Below are positions 45,688-58,100 of a DNA stretch of 64,000 bases, piece by piece. Source of the DNA: Batrachochytrium dendrobatidis JAM81 (taxonomy: Eukaryota; Chytridiomycota; Chytridiomycetes; Rhizophydiales); the NCBI RefSeq assembly GCF_000203795.2, contig NW_006281102.1, positions 1,230,582 through 1,294,581 of the forward strand, in the 5' to 3' direction. How positions within the stretch are numbered: position 1 is the stretch's first letter; every line of letters begins with the position of its first letter. Under the pieces are notes generated by a model. It ran no database searches and had not been told where the DNA came from. It saw only the letters and a program-made list of their open reading frames with translations. Made by a program: the position numbers and the translations under genes.

Positions 45688-48600
45688 TTACACATCATCA
45701 AACAACCCTCCTCGCTTTACAGTTGACGATTTTGTTCCCTGCGTCGACTTTCCGGTTTCACTCTTTCCACCATTTCTTTGAGAAGATGCAAATAAGTTGT
45801 TGGTCACACCAAACTTGCGTGCTGATCGGCCACCAGAATTAGACACACTTGCAGACTCTTCATCTTGCTGCTGATCTAGTTTTTGATATGCAGATCTAGA
45901 TCCATCGCCAATTGATGTTGATGCCGATCCATTTTTTGGTGTGAAAAAGGCAGACACTCCAGCAAACCCTTGCAGTAGGTTGTTTGATTTTTTGGATGTG
46001 TTATGTTGGGCTGTGTCAGAAATAGAAACTGCAGCACCACCATTGTCAGATGCTCTACTCGAGCCTGAAAGCGTTGCATGGGTGTCAGATCGATTTGGAG
46101 TTGTATTAGAATTGGCCGCAGAATTCTTGTATCGATCCAGTAGCTCGCGAGCGTTACGTGCACGTGGCTCTGATCTAGAGAATCTAGAAGTATCTGTTGT
46201 ACCACCACGTTGCAACTTTCTCTCTGCCAGAGTCCGTGCTAATAAAAGTGTGTGTTTAGTGGTAGATAGATTTACCAAAATGGTGGCTTCGACACCACAT
46301 ACCTTGGGATATAATGCTCTGGCCCTCTTCCACATCCGTATTATTGGGCTTGATTGTTTCGTAAAAGTAATTTTCCATACGGAAGAAACGCAAGATGCGA
46401 CCATGAAGATTCAAACTAATAACTACACATGTGATTAAAACAAGATGAGCTACCCAGTCGTTATATCCAGCTCCAAACAGCGGCGTAAGATTAACTGCAG
46501 GACCAAAATACTAGATGCACACAAAATGCATGCAAGGTTAGAATTGATTTTTAAACAAGACATACATTGCAATGGATAACAAATCACTCAATAGCCATTG
46601 TATCGTGTTCAGCATATCCAATATCCTACCTGAATAAACACAGGAGATGAAGAATAATCTACCATTGTAGAGTTTTTGCGGGAAACGCCCTCAGCTAACC
46701 CTCCCATATTCAAAAAGTTGTAGCATAATGGAAATGTAAGTTTGCTAGATGTTGCAATACAAAATAAAATTTAAACGTGTCAGCCTGTTTTATATAGTAA
46801 ATTATTATGCAGTCAATGACAAAGCGATGCAATAAAAGTGTTGTAAATTACCAGAGATATGCTCCAACAAACAACAGTGACACTTCGTTTGTGTGATGTT
46901 CAGGAACCATTTTGTAATATTCAAATATGTTGATGGTAAGCAAAGTAGAGTATGTACAGGTACACATGTAGCATACAAACCCAATGGCCAAAATCTGTAT
47001 TGAAAAACAAGATTAGTGATATGTTGGATATAGCCAGCCTTTTTGACAGACCTATCCATGTAGTCGTGTTTAAAAACTTACTTCTAAAGATCCATAGCTG
47101 ATGTTTCCTGGTTCGACAATGAGAGCAGGAATTGAGAGAGTAACTGAAGTGAACTGAAAAGTAGATTCAGACCAAATGACTAACAGGGATGCAATCACAC
47201 ACATCACACTGAGTGATCGCATGGCGATTGGCCTAATCCACACAAACCACCACCAATACGCCTGTAGCTTCAGGTCTGCATATTTGTCAGTCTCTGACAC
47301 AGAGATAAAGCATGATTTGAATCGACTGAAACAAATGCAATACGTGAGTGTTGATATTGAATAAATGCATCAAAAGCCAAATAGAATCGTACCGGCTGCT
47401 GTTTCCGTAGTTGGCAATAATGTCCTGACACAAAAACGCATTCTGCTCAAGGTATTTCAGTAGGCTATCAAGTTGAAATGACAGATAGGGTAATACTCAG
47501 TAACTTTCCAGTAGATTGAGAAAAGTAAAGTTTAACATTCAAACTTACGCCTGGTCTCGCTCACTTAAAAATGCAGCATATTTAATACGAGCATGAAGAT
47601 CAATGAGCTTATCACGAGTAAATGAATTTGGAAGGTCGTCTTCTTCCTCGGCAGCGCTGCGTTGCTGAAGAGCAAGAGGGCACTAACATCACAGGATTGT
47701 CAGATGGATGCCAAAACATATGCTTTACCAATACAACACAACCACCTTTTCCATCATTTGGTCTACAAGAGGTCGCAGCGCATCACCCGTTTCAATCTTT
47801 CGGGATGCATGACCAACCAACTAGTAGATTTACATCAAAGGTTAACACAGTAGAAATGAGTATACAAGTATGAAGCAAGCCTAATTACCCGAGCAATATC
47901 ATATATGTCTGTTTCAGAATCCACACAGGCTTCTTTTAATTTAGGGGCTTGTACTTCTAGATAGCGTAATACCCAAGACACGTTGGCATTATACCACAGA
48001 CCACGAGGTACTTCTACAAGACCATATCCCATTAGGATTGTAAGAAGAAGTAGACCATAAGCGTTGGTTGCGGGGATTGCAAGCGTAAGAAGATATTCCC
48101 TGGCAGAATCCAACAGGAAAGTTAGAGCTGGTTAAAATGAGCAAGATAGTTTAAATTACTTACGCAGAGATATGGAGTGCAAACAGAGCATAAAGTACAA
48201 ATATAGAACCAATAGAACCACAGATGCAATAAAAGATAAGATTGTCCTTGATGCCAGACCACAAACGACGGCCAAACGACAGCTCGCCAGATCTGACATA
48301 GCCTTGCATGATAGGAACAACAAACATCTGAATATTAAAGGTAATCCAATAAACGACTTCCCAGAATCTGTAAAGGAATTCTTCAGAAACATATGCTAGT
48401 GGCAGGTCGCATGGTGTTGTAATGAGAGGGTTGGATGAACAGTCTCTATATCTAGTCTAATATATGCATAAGCTGAGTAGTGTATGTAGGATGAGCCACA
48501 ACAGATGGAATACATACCGAAGCCAGATCCAGAGGCAACATCAGGATGATTGTGAATGGAAAGAAGTACGAGATGAAGCAGGCAGCCAAGACATACCAAG

Positions 48601-48691
48601 GAAAGGACTTTCTATTCCCAAAGTAGTCTATCAAGACAGCAACAACAGCAGCCATTCCCATAAAGACAAACGACAGCAGAATATATGACAT
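45688..48691 (-). CDS. LMBR1 domain-containing protein 2 (LMBD2) homologue (11 exons)
   Basis: Exons: 48518-48691, 48164-48456, 47889-48099, 47746-47820, 47549-47664, 47393-47464, 47082-47325, 46852-46994, 46630-46744, 46303-46510, 45688-46238. All are in phase, giving 733 residues. LMBD2 is a nine-helix LMBR1-family membrane protein; in animals it is linked to beta-adrenergic receptor signalling. Family landmarks in order: WYVLAACFISYF ... LMLPLDLAS; FWEVVYWITFNIQ; NAYGLLLLTILMGYGLVEVPR; a cytosolic linker with HARIKYAAFLSERDQ; YWWWFVWIRPIAM ... IWSESTF; YYKMVPEHHTNEVSLLF; KLTFPLCYNFL; and a C-terminal GLFDDV that parallels the animal IFNDV ending. A single large intracellular loop and a Ser-rich tail match the family. 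Confidence 0.9.
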
Positions 48692-48805
48692 GATGTGCAA
48701 TGTCGAGGACTTGGTTGAATGGCAATCAGATAAGCAATAATGTTTGACTGTTGATGATGAAATGGGCAACTAATAGAATGGATTCTTACTTTGATGTTGA
48801 CAAGC

Positions 48806-48900
48806 AAGATTATTATTGATAACAGTCTGGATTATTATTATTAACAGTCAGGATTACTGATAACAGGATTATTGATAACAGGATTATTATTGATAACCAC
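48806..48900. repeat. Degenerate tandem repeat in the LMBD2/DM9 promoter
   Basis: About five imperfect copies of GGATTATTATTGATAACA (variants: CAGTCTGG..., CAGTCAGG...) lie immediately before the start of the DM9-fusion gene. The direct repeats may be polymorphic and may carry transcription-factor sites, but no known motif is obvious. Confidence 0.6.
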
Positions 48901-48907
48901 ATCACTC

Positions 48908-51174
48908 ATGTTGGTGATTGATTCTGTCCTGCATTGTCCACTCAGACCTGCAGAGACTTGCATCACTGGAACAGTCAAGGTTTCCTTTGACTTGGCTGGA
49001 TGCTCTCCTCCAACAGTCACACTCTCCTGCTTACTGTCGTTGGAATCCAAATCATCTTCATGGTCAAGACTGCTGCATACAGACCAATGCGTTGCTACTC
49101 TCCAGGACAATGGCTTTGCTTTCTCATTAGGCTTGCCTGCTGCTCTTCCTCCTACCATTTGCACCGTCTTGAAAGACTCCAAACTCTCCGTTTCTTATAC
49201 TTTGGTTGCCACCACTACCTTGACCTCACAGTCCTCTCAAAACCCTCATCAGAACGAATCCATTGAGCACACTTCCTCCTCTGTTCCATTGCAAGTTCCT
49301 TCTGTGACCTTTGAGCAAACACCCTTTTCCTCTGAAGAAACTCTTCCATTAGGCACTGCTGGCATCATTACTGTTGGCTTCAATGCTCCTCATTCTGTTC
49401 TCTCCCCTAATGATGCTCTCTGTCTATCCCTTTGTGTTCGTAACGAATCTTCCATCGATATTCAACGTTGCTCTCTCCAGGTATCTGCCCTTGTAAGAAT
49501 CGATACTGATGTTGGAAACACTCTGGATATCACCTCGGACCATCCTATGCATGATGTTCTGTTTCAAGATACTGTCATGGTTCAACTCGTCACTTTTGGC
49601 AGATTTGCTGCTGGCGAAACTGCAATGAAGCGACTTGCAGTCTATTTCATGGATCAAATCTTGCCCAGTGTATCCATTCCAGGCTTTGATATTGAATATT
49701 CCGTCACCTTTTCTGCTGTGACTGCCACTGGAAAAATCTGTCAAGCAACCTCAAATGCCTTGCAGATCATTCAAACTACCAGTCATCCTGACAATCTATC
49801 CACCACTGGTGTTTCTTTTGATGAAGCTAGTATCGACAGCTATATTTCTGGTCTATCCCTTTCCAACTCTAAAGCAACCACCGAAATTGTCCGTTCCAAT
49901 ATGTCTGTAATTCAACCAGGCGCTCTTCCTCGAGCACCTTCTGTCTCCACATCTGTCGTATCTTCCAAAAATGCACATTATACCGTCGAAGGATCGGTCT
50001 ATTCAGGAGATTGGCAGCAGCTTGAAATCGGATCATACATCAACAAATGTGTTGCGTTTCAATCTACTGCCTACTTCTACTTTGACTATGATGCAGATCT
50101 TACAATGGTAAATCTTGATGATTCGGATTCAAACGCCAGTGATCACGATGGTGTCGGAGAAGGCTCACTCGAGGGTCAACTTGCGAGTCATCGCGTGAAC
50201 AAACATGGTATTCCCGGTATCATCATCGTGTCTGATAAAGCCGTTGGACTCCATATCTCTAAAGCTCCCAACAAACCCAATTGGCTATTCTACGAACGGG
50301 CTGAAGAGTCACGATGTTTATTAATGGATGGAAGTGAGGAACAAATCAGTAGATTCATTGATGGACCTGGGAGGTATTACATTGCTGTATACGGGAAATC
50401 CATAGGTGCAACCCCAGTGCAGTTTGAACTTTCAGTTCGTTTAATTCAAGGACTCAAAAATATTACTCCATTCCACTTTTTATCTTTTTGGATTCCTTAT
50501 CATCCGCATGCTACGCTTCCCATACCACCCCCGTCTGAATCATCCACTTCTAGAGTCTTGACAGTGTCCAACTCAACAGCAGTTAAAACCGTTATTCCTC
50601 CAGGTGCGTGGCAGACTGGTACGGATGTAAATGGCGAGCCACTGTATACCGTCAGAGTGTATTATAAGGGTGGACTACATATTGGCAAAATTGGCCATCA
50701 TACAAAGGGTGCGTTGATTCCATGGGGCGGAAAAGAAATCCAAATTGATGATGACATGGAAATCCTTTCTCAAATTCCTGGATCTCGTTGGGTAAAGGTC
50801 CTGAGTGGGGCAGGTGTTCCTCCTGACGCTATTCCAGGAGGATACGAGGCTGATGGTCAACATTTATATATTTCTCGGGCTGTGGTGAAAGAATCACTTC
50901 TTGGCACCGTTGCGGGATCTGGTGGATGGATGCCAAACGTCTTGATCAATGCCTTTGAATGTCGGACGAGTCTCTGTCCTGGTAAGGCTGGATCGCATAT
51001 GTATGGATGCAACGTTTCCTTTGGTAATTCAGAGGGTAAGTGCATTGCCTTTTAATCAAACCTGTTTTTATCAAGTGCCAACTCATTAAATTTACTATAA
51101 TGCAAATTGTAGTGAGCTCCGTGACTCCATTCGAGGTTTTGGTGTATGATGAACCACCTAGTTTTGACAGTTAA
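48908..51174 (+). CDS. Arrestin-like / DM9-repeat fusion protein (2 exons)
   Basis: Exons 48908-51035 and 51113-51174 give 729 residues. ATG 48908 is the first Met; the upstream frame is inside a tandem repeat. The first ~310 residues look like an arrestin-type beta-sandwich pair (GTVKVSFDLAGCSPPTVTL, LPLGTAGIITVGFNAP, LSLCVRNESSIDIQRCSLQV), an inference from pattern rather than a clear signature. The middle (residues about 370-530) is a beta-rich domain with an acidic segment (DLTMVNLDDSDSNASDHDG) and GRYYIAVYGKS. The C-terminus carries DM9 repeats: PPGAWQTGTDVNGEPLY, YKGGLHIGKIGHH, GALIPWGGKE, then PGGYEADGQHLYISRA and PFEVLVYDEP. DM9 domains bind sugars in animal lectins and are found in some protists. 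No signal peptide, so probably intracellular. Confidence 0.72.
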
Positions 51175-51279
51175 ACATCGGTATTTTGAACTGAGGCAGA
51201 TTAGACTACACTTTTATTCCGCTTTTAAAAATAAAAATAAACTTGGCATTTCATTTTGTATTTCTTTTACATCGAGCTT

Positions 51280-52048
51280 TCAACACCTGTGCTGGTGATC
51301 AGATCGACGTCCAGCAGCGTGATCAAAAGTTGCAGGATCAAGTCTTGCAGATGTTCGATCCACCTTACTCATGTTGTCGTGATGATCAGAAAAATCGTTA
51401 AATTTCATGGTGTCATTCGCTGTCTTATAGGGAAACAGTCTTTGAGAGTATAAGCGATCGGGGAGTTGCTTGCCTGCATCGCCAAAGATGATGGACGACT
51501 TGTGCATAGATTGAGGCACGCTGACGGATTGTATAGGACTAGTGAGAGGAAAAGCTGGTGGTGCTTGACGCTCTGGCCAAACAATTGGATCTGTACCCAA
51601 AGTTATAGAAGAATGACCACCTGGAGGATATCGACGAGTTGAATGTTGTGAATAATTTGGAGTGTTTGACATGTTTTCAGAATTGGTGGAAGCAGCCAAA
51701 GTTGGTCGAGTGGCGTTCCCTGTTGCCAATCTCTCACTAGCAACAGTATCTTGCTCTCCAAAAACAATCGAAGATAACTGTGCTCGCATTCTATTCACTT
51801 GCTTAGGCGACGAGTGTGGATTCAAATCACTGCCTACAAAGGTAAGAATTGAGATTAATTTAAACTACTTGCACGTCAACAACTTCTTTTGATGTACCTA
51901 TCTGGCTGCTAGCAGACTCTCTGTTGATTGCAATGGGTTCTGATGCTACCAACATGGACTTCTTTTCATTATCAACGCCATCTTCAAATGAAATGGATGA
52001 TGATCCACCAGCATGTTGGAAGCAGCGTTTTGGGGATTCAAGTACCAT
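51280..52048 (-). CDS. Jupiter/HN1-like low-complexity protein, tentative (2 exons)
   Basis: Exons 51898-52048 and 51280-51833 join over a 64-nt intron (GTACAT...GTAG) to 234 residues. It begins MVLESPKRCFQHAGG. It carries spaced motifs of the form (P)PGGxSSIxxG or SSIxFG: RYPPGGHSSITLG, AQLSSIVFGE and HKSSIIFGD. This is reminiscent of the PPGGxSNxxFG motifs of Jupiter/HN1 microtubule-associated proteins. The rest is Ser/Asn/Arg-rich and disordered, ending HAAGRRSDHQHRC. The family link is weak. An upstream in-frame segment opens only with non-ATG codons. Confidence 0.45.
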
Positions 52049-52204
52049 ATTGGTTGCTGTTTGGATCAAATGGTTAACAAATAGGCAAATAGATGAAAGC
52101 ATATTCAATCAGCCTTTTTATAAACCACACTTGTTTCAAACTGCCACCATCTCGTCTTGTTGATACTTTTACGATTGGTGATGGAGGGCACGAAAACAGA
52201 GGTA

Positions 52205-52550
52205 ATGAGAACGGTCAGCAACTACCATTCTTGGTGATGTTGACTCATTGGTAGATTATTGATTTGAATGGCATGTGCATTTATTGCTCGTGTCTTTTAT
52301 ACTGCAACGACAATCTGACCTGTCGAGTAATCTGCTGTTCTTGATTCAGTCTAAAACAACATCACTCATTTGGTCTTGTTATGATACAATATTCAGCGTT
52401 CCATTTATAGTATATGCTAATCTAAAACAATCGTGCAGTTTCACAAGGAATTCCTGTTGTTGAAATGCTGCAACAGTCTGTTTAATGCCATCAGAATGGT
52501 TTCAAAATATGACGAGATTGACTTGAAATGTAAATATTCCCCATTCTCAT
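52205..52550 (+). repeat. 346-bp MITE-like element, copy 2
   Basis: The same length as copy 1 (39061-39406) and in inverse orientation, with few differences (for example ATGAGAACGG for ATGAGAATGG at the left end). The ends form a 10-bp inverted repeat. It is inserted between the Jupiter-like and ABHD12-like genes. No clear target-site duplication is visible. Confidence 0.75.
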
Positions 52551-52668
52551 CTCCAGCTGTAACCACATTTTTAAAACCGGAATTAATCCACAAATCCTTA
52601 AATAACCTTCAATTTTTCAATACAACCGATATTGGTTTTATAGAGCTATAAATCATAAATTAATCTGA

Positions 52669-54300
52669 TCAATTGGAAGATCCGTGTGACTTGAGCTCAG
52701 CATCAAGACATTCATGGGTCCACGATTCAATGGTATCGCTAACAACCAAGAATTTTGAAAGAGTATTATGTCCACCATGAGCTACTTCCAATAACCATAC
52801 AGGCCCAGCTGGTTTTGCAACGTTGGGTGTCGTGGCATTTGCTGCAATATCAGCAGACTTTGCAGTCACCTCTACGCTCCACAAGTCACCTTCATGCGTG
52901 CCTAAATCGGTAATCATCACGCCGTCCAACTCATGTGGCATAAACTTGGAGGCAGATTCCCGGAGTTGCCAGTATCCATTATCATCAACAAGTTTCTGAC
53001 CCAGTCGGCCACCAGCAGCTTCAAGAAACAGTGCTCGCCCCTGCCATGGATTGATTTCAATATCTTCTTTACCGTGAATAACCAAAATTGGTGTGCGGAT
53101 TGCACTGATCTTTTGCGCGCTTTCCCAGTGATCAACAAACCTTTCCTTTATCCAGCATTCGGTAATGTGGTATCCGTGAAATGGTTTTAAAAGTGGTAAC
53201 ATGGGGTATCCAATAGCAGCATCGCAAATAGATACGTAACCAGATACTAGAATCAAACCACCAAATAGCTGCAACAATGGAGATTTTGTCAAATTTGTAA
53301 GGTAGTAGGCTAGATCTGTGGCAACACCTGTACCAAGAGAGTGACCAACCAGAACGATCTTTGTATGAGCAACACCGCGAGCAACAAGCCACTCGTATGC
53401 AGCAAGACTATCCAATGCGAGTCCTTTTTCAGTAGGAACGGCTGACGAAGAATCACCAAATCCGCGATAATCAATAGCAAGAACATGAGAATCAACACTG
53501 AGAGACGACATCATCTATTGTAGAAACAAATGGTTATTAAAACACACACTATTAATTAGTTCAACCACTCGAGTCGACTAGTATTTCAGAGTCGAAAGCA
53601 TATCAACCAGTGCATAATACGCTTTGACGGTGCCTTGACAAACCTTGTAAAAATCGTTGCGATGAAATGTGGCTCGGTTCCCAGCATTTCCATGAAAGTA
53701 CAAGTACACCCTCTCGGCAGATTTAAGCAATTGATCTGCGCGTTGGTCAGAATCATCCGGTACTGCTTGACCAGGGGTTGGATTTGTAGTTGCTTTTCTT
53801 GGAAGAATGTGCCATCCGCCAAGTGTAAGACCATCGCTTGTTTTAATGGATACATTGCGAACACTTCCAGCTAGATTAGTCAAGTTATTAGATGTAGGCC
53901 AATTACAATACAATCTAATCGAATGTAGAGGAGATGTCAAAAGTAGCGAGTTGACTACCTCGATATCCAAGACTTTCGAATCCCTTTCGAAATTTAAGCG
54001 AGGGAAAGTTGAGCCAATTCAAGTAAATAAGGTAATGTTGTATAGGATACGGCCTAATGAAAATGACCAGCATAAATAACTACGATATCGTTTTAGATTG
54101 GATTTTATCAGAGTGAGATGCGTCGTATTGGCGGTTTGCAGAGTCCAGTGAATAACATGGCATTCAAAATAAGATGTAGGCATTAAATTCAGAGTCAAAT
54201 TCCTGGACATTTCTACGAGTATGCGAGTACACTGGTATATATTAGAACAAAAGCTTACCACATATCCAATAATCGTACAGACCAGGACCTCTGCAATCAT
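52669..54300 (-). CDS. ABHD12-like monoacylglycerol/lysophospholipid lipase (4 exons)
   Basis: Exons 54259-54300, 53959-54079, 53644-53870 and 52669-53514 give 411 residues. The family hydrolyses lysophospholipids or monoacylglycerols at ER-type membranes. An N-terminal signal anchor (IAEVLVCTIIGYVLFMLVIF) is followed by the ABHD12 block PYPIQHYLIYLNWLNFP. The oxyanion region is VYLYFHGNAGNRA. The strand VLAIDYRGFGDSS leads to the nucleophile elbow VLVGHSLGTG with S189. The acid is probably the Asp in ILVIHGKEDIEI and the base the second His in EVAHGGHNTLSKF. ATG 54300 was chosen because the frame further upstream opens only with GTG. A CACGTG palindrome (54367-54372) lies 67 bp before it. 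Confidence 0.87.
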
Positions 54301-55181
54301 GGCGAGTCTTGATAGAATTGAAAAGGAAGGAGTTGTACTGAAAACCAAACGAAGGATTCTAGCTGTCACGTGAATATCATATGGAATAAAGTTGAACACT
54401 AATTCTTGCCAATGCTGTCGATGGCTAGATTACATGTTGAGTTGAAACCACTCAATTTGATGGTTGTTTAATCATATTAGAGTTGTCTGAAAATAGATTG
54501 GCTAAATTATGAAAAGACGTCAATTGGGCTTGGGAATCTAAAGCGCATGCATATTACCGCCGTATTCACATAAATAGAATACTAATATACCAAAATAGAT
54601 AGTAAATAGCCAATCTCGTGAAATGATGGATGGCAGTTTACCAACCAGTGTCTTTTGAATTTCTTGACAAAGCCACACATTCATCGATTAAACATGACAA
54701 TATGAGGCAGTGTAGTGATTACACGCAGCGTTGCTGTTTGTCGAACGATTGACAGATTATAAGCTCCGGTGAAAACTATTTTGGTATAATAAAAATGGTT
54801 TTGTACAGCATGCGATTTCAGACAAAAGAATTGAAAATGCTCATCGAAGCAGTTAATTTTAATAGGAAAGCATAAAGATTTGATTATTGTTTATTTCAAA
54901 GCAAATTAAAATCTCCCTGAGATGAAAAAAAGGGAGAATGGATAATATAGCTTTTGTTGACAAAGAAATGTTCGACTCTTTAAAACCTACCATATTTCAT
55001 TATTCCCCATTCTTATAATCATCAACTGAAAGGCATTTACCTTTTTTGTAGAGTATTTTTGTTCATTCAATTGAGTAGCTTTAGTTTACGCTAGTAGATT
55101 TACAAGAAACGGATAGGAAGATTCCTTGGTTTGCTTACTCTTGATTAGTGCAAAACAAATATAATTAGCAATCAGACTCTG
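54301..55181. promoter_or_regulatory. Divergent promoter region with E-box and solo repeat end
   Basis: About 0.9 kb between the ABHD12-like and lipase genes. It holds CACGTG at 54367-54372, near the ABHD12 start, and a terminal sequence of the dispersed family (ACCGCCGTATTCACATAAAT) at about 54557. No second end is obvious, so this may be a truncated copy. The rest is AT-rich without coding character. Confidence 0.45.
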
Positions 55182-58100
55182 ATGGATGCAGTCACACCGG
55201 CACCTGTAGTGCATCACAAAGATCGAGTAGCGAACAGTACCACTATAGTAAATCATAAAGATCGAGTAGCAAATCGTGACACTACAGCACTGGAGGCTTT
55301 GGTTGACGAACCAAAGTCATCTTTACAAGATACAGTATTGAATGCACAAGTTCCACATTCAGCATTTGTCGACCATCAGCCACCAAGACCATCTTTGCCA
55401 CAATTATCACCAACAGAACAGCAGTCGAATTCAATTGAATCTGGCTTGCCCAATGTGCTAGAAAACACTCATATCGTAGACCAGATTTCTGCTGCATCGC
55501 CAACGGCCAAGACACCTTCATGCGCCGAGCCATTTAATCAATCTATATTGAGCAACTCTCAGCAAGAAAATAGAACATCTATTCCAGTTCCCGCTGCTTC
55601 TCAGCATGTTTCTCCTACCAACAGCCTTAATCGTAAAAGCCTGGACCGATGTTCACAATTTCAAGGAGAAAGTGTTCTTTCAAGTGGCATGTGCGACCGC
55701 AACGCCCCATGCGCCTCCGATCCTGTAGATATCAAGTATGGTCCAAAATCGGCGCGATTACACAGATTTGATATCTCATTGCGGGTAAGAGCACATGTAG
55801 TTTTGAATGCAGCATTTAGCAATGCATACCCATCCAATTGTTGCTAGCTATTGAATTTCAATACTATCGTATAAGCCCCATACCGGTTTAGAAACTAAAC
55901 AGCAGTCGAGTGATACCAATACTGACACTTGAGATGATACTCTATTTTGCATTATTTATTTCAATGCTATTTTCCCTGTAGATACTTCAAGTTTTGGTCG
56001 TCGTGTGGTCTCTCTCCGGCATATCACTGTGGATAGCCAGTGCAGTTTGTATCATTATCAATATTGCATATACAACATTTAACATTACAATCCACATTTG
56101 GTCTCCCATTTATGGCTTGGGAGCCATTGGATGTCTTATTTGGCTTTTATGCCGTAGTTTTATACGTACACATTTACGACTAATCATGCTGATATGGAAG
56201 CAGCGCGTCGGCGCAGATGCTTCAAACAACAAACCCAGTTTTTTTAATAGCATGTATTTTGCTGGCTCAAAGCTGGTTGAATGGCAGCAGTTTTGCACCG
56301 AAAAAATTAAAGCACTATTCCCGTACACTTTTAAAAAAAAGGATAGAGCCGAGCCTGCTGTTGAAGATCCTGTCGATATTGGTCCAACCATTGAAGAGTA
56401 TCACCCACCCGAAGCATTTCCTCCAGGACCCCTCGAACCTGCCTTGGATGATGTTGAGGAGCATATGGCACGTAAAGTCGATTCCATGGGAAATATTTTG
56501 TACATTATCATTTTGGTGGTCATTATTGGATCACCTCTGATCGTCATCAGCGCATTATACGGATACTGGATTGTGCTTTCATACATCACAATGGGGACTT
56601 GTATTGCTGCCGCTGTATCAATCGGACTAATTAATTTTGTTAAGCGAGTACAACGAAGCGGGGCGGTTCTTTTTACAGTATCCAACGTGCCTGAAAATAT
56701 GACTCCTACAGAATATTTAAGGTCCATGTATCTTTCCACATTAGGGTTTGATGATGGTCATGATATGATACACAAACTGGCAGAAATTGGAATCGCTGTT
56801 GGACTTTGGGCTCTTTTTAGTACTCTAATTTTTACTACTATTGCAGTAAGTTTAAACCATGCAGTTTTCAATCAAAAGTATTCATGATTATTCTAATTTG
56901 ATTGCATTATGTTTACGATTCAAAATGATCAGAACAACATAAAATTTGCTGCTGCAGGTCTTGCTATGTTGGTTGTGAGCATAGTGGTGAGATTTCCATT
57001 TGCTCGAAAAGGCCTGTCAAGCTATGTAGATAATACGTATATGGTAGCTTTAGACGGACGACGGTACTACAATGGCAAATCGTTATGGCCGGCTATTATT
57101 TTGTTTGTACTGAGAGTGATCTTTTTTTGCCTTGGGTTTATATCCCTAGTCTACTACGATGGCAATTTTACTGAACTTTCTGGGCTATTTAGTACTACCA
57201 AGGTTCTCAAATGGATCTCGGTTTTTGTGTATGTGATCATTACGCTATTGCGCGATTTGGTGTTTTTGATTCCCATGTCAACTCGACTTGAACAATACAA
57301 GAGCTCCATGAACTTTCGAGCCATTGCACTCGGTGTCATTACCATTGCTCAAGTTATAATTGCTATATCTGCCTGTGTTGCTGTAAATGGATACTCTTCT
57401 TCAATGGCAGTCGTAGCATCTTATCTTGCCATTGATTTTCGGCATCCACGATGTTCGTGGACAATTTACCACAACTCATATTTTCAAGAACATATCAATC
57501 TTCGAGCAAAACGGCGCGGAATTAAAAACACTCGTAGCACGCTCAGAGTTCTTGGTCTTATTTTGTTTATAGCCATCACGATTGGATTTTTTGCAGGAAG
57601 TACAAAAACGCTTCCATTTTCTAATCTACATCAATATGGTAGTCCAACTCAAAGTTACCAGAAATCAAAAATCAAGCCGCCCGTATGTGCAATGGATATT
57701 CTTGGATTGGACATTCAAGACTATGCGGCCTTGGCGCTTGCAGCGTATGATGCAGAACCCATAAACTCACCCTCGCCATGGATAAAACGGCCCCATTTGG
57801 CAAACTTTACACCAGGGATTTATGGTTCGATCGATCCAACAGGAAAGTCATTCTATATCGAATTTAGAGCTCCAGCGCCGAGTAATTTATCGATTATTGC
57901 TGTACGGGGTACACTGTCATTTACAGATATTTTCCAGGATATATACATGTACAGCACTTCAGTACTATTGCAATCAAGTTCATATTTTGGCACATTGGTG
58001 AATCTATGGCCAGTGGAGATTACTTCACTGGCGGTATATCTGATCTCGAGTGTTGGACGACCAGGACTGTCTCTTTCGTACTGGACAGCAGTGGCCAAAC

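Noticed and set aside
48841..49182. 113-codon minus-strand frame opposite the DM9-fusion 5' end
   Set aside because: It is antisense to the start of a long sense frame and partly made of the promoter tandem repeat; no family resemblance.
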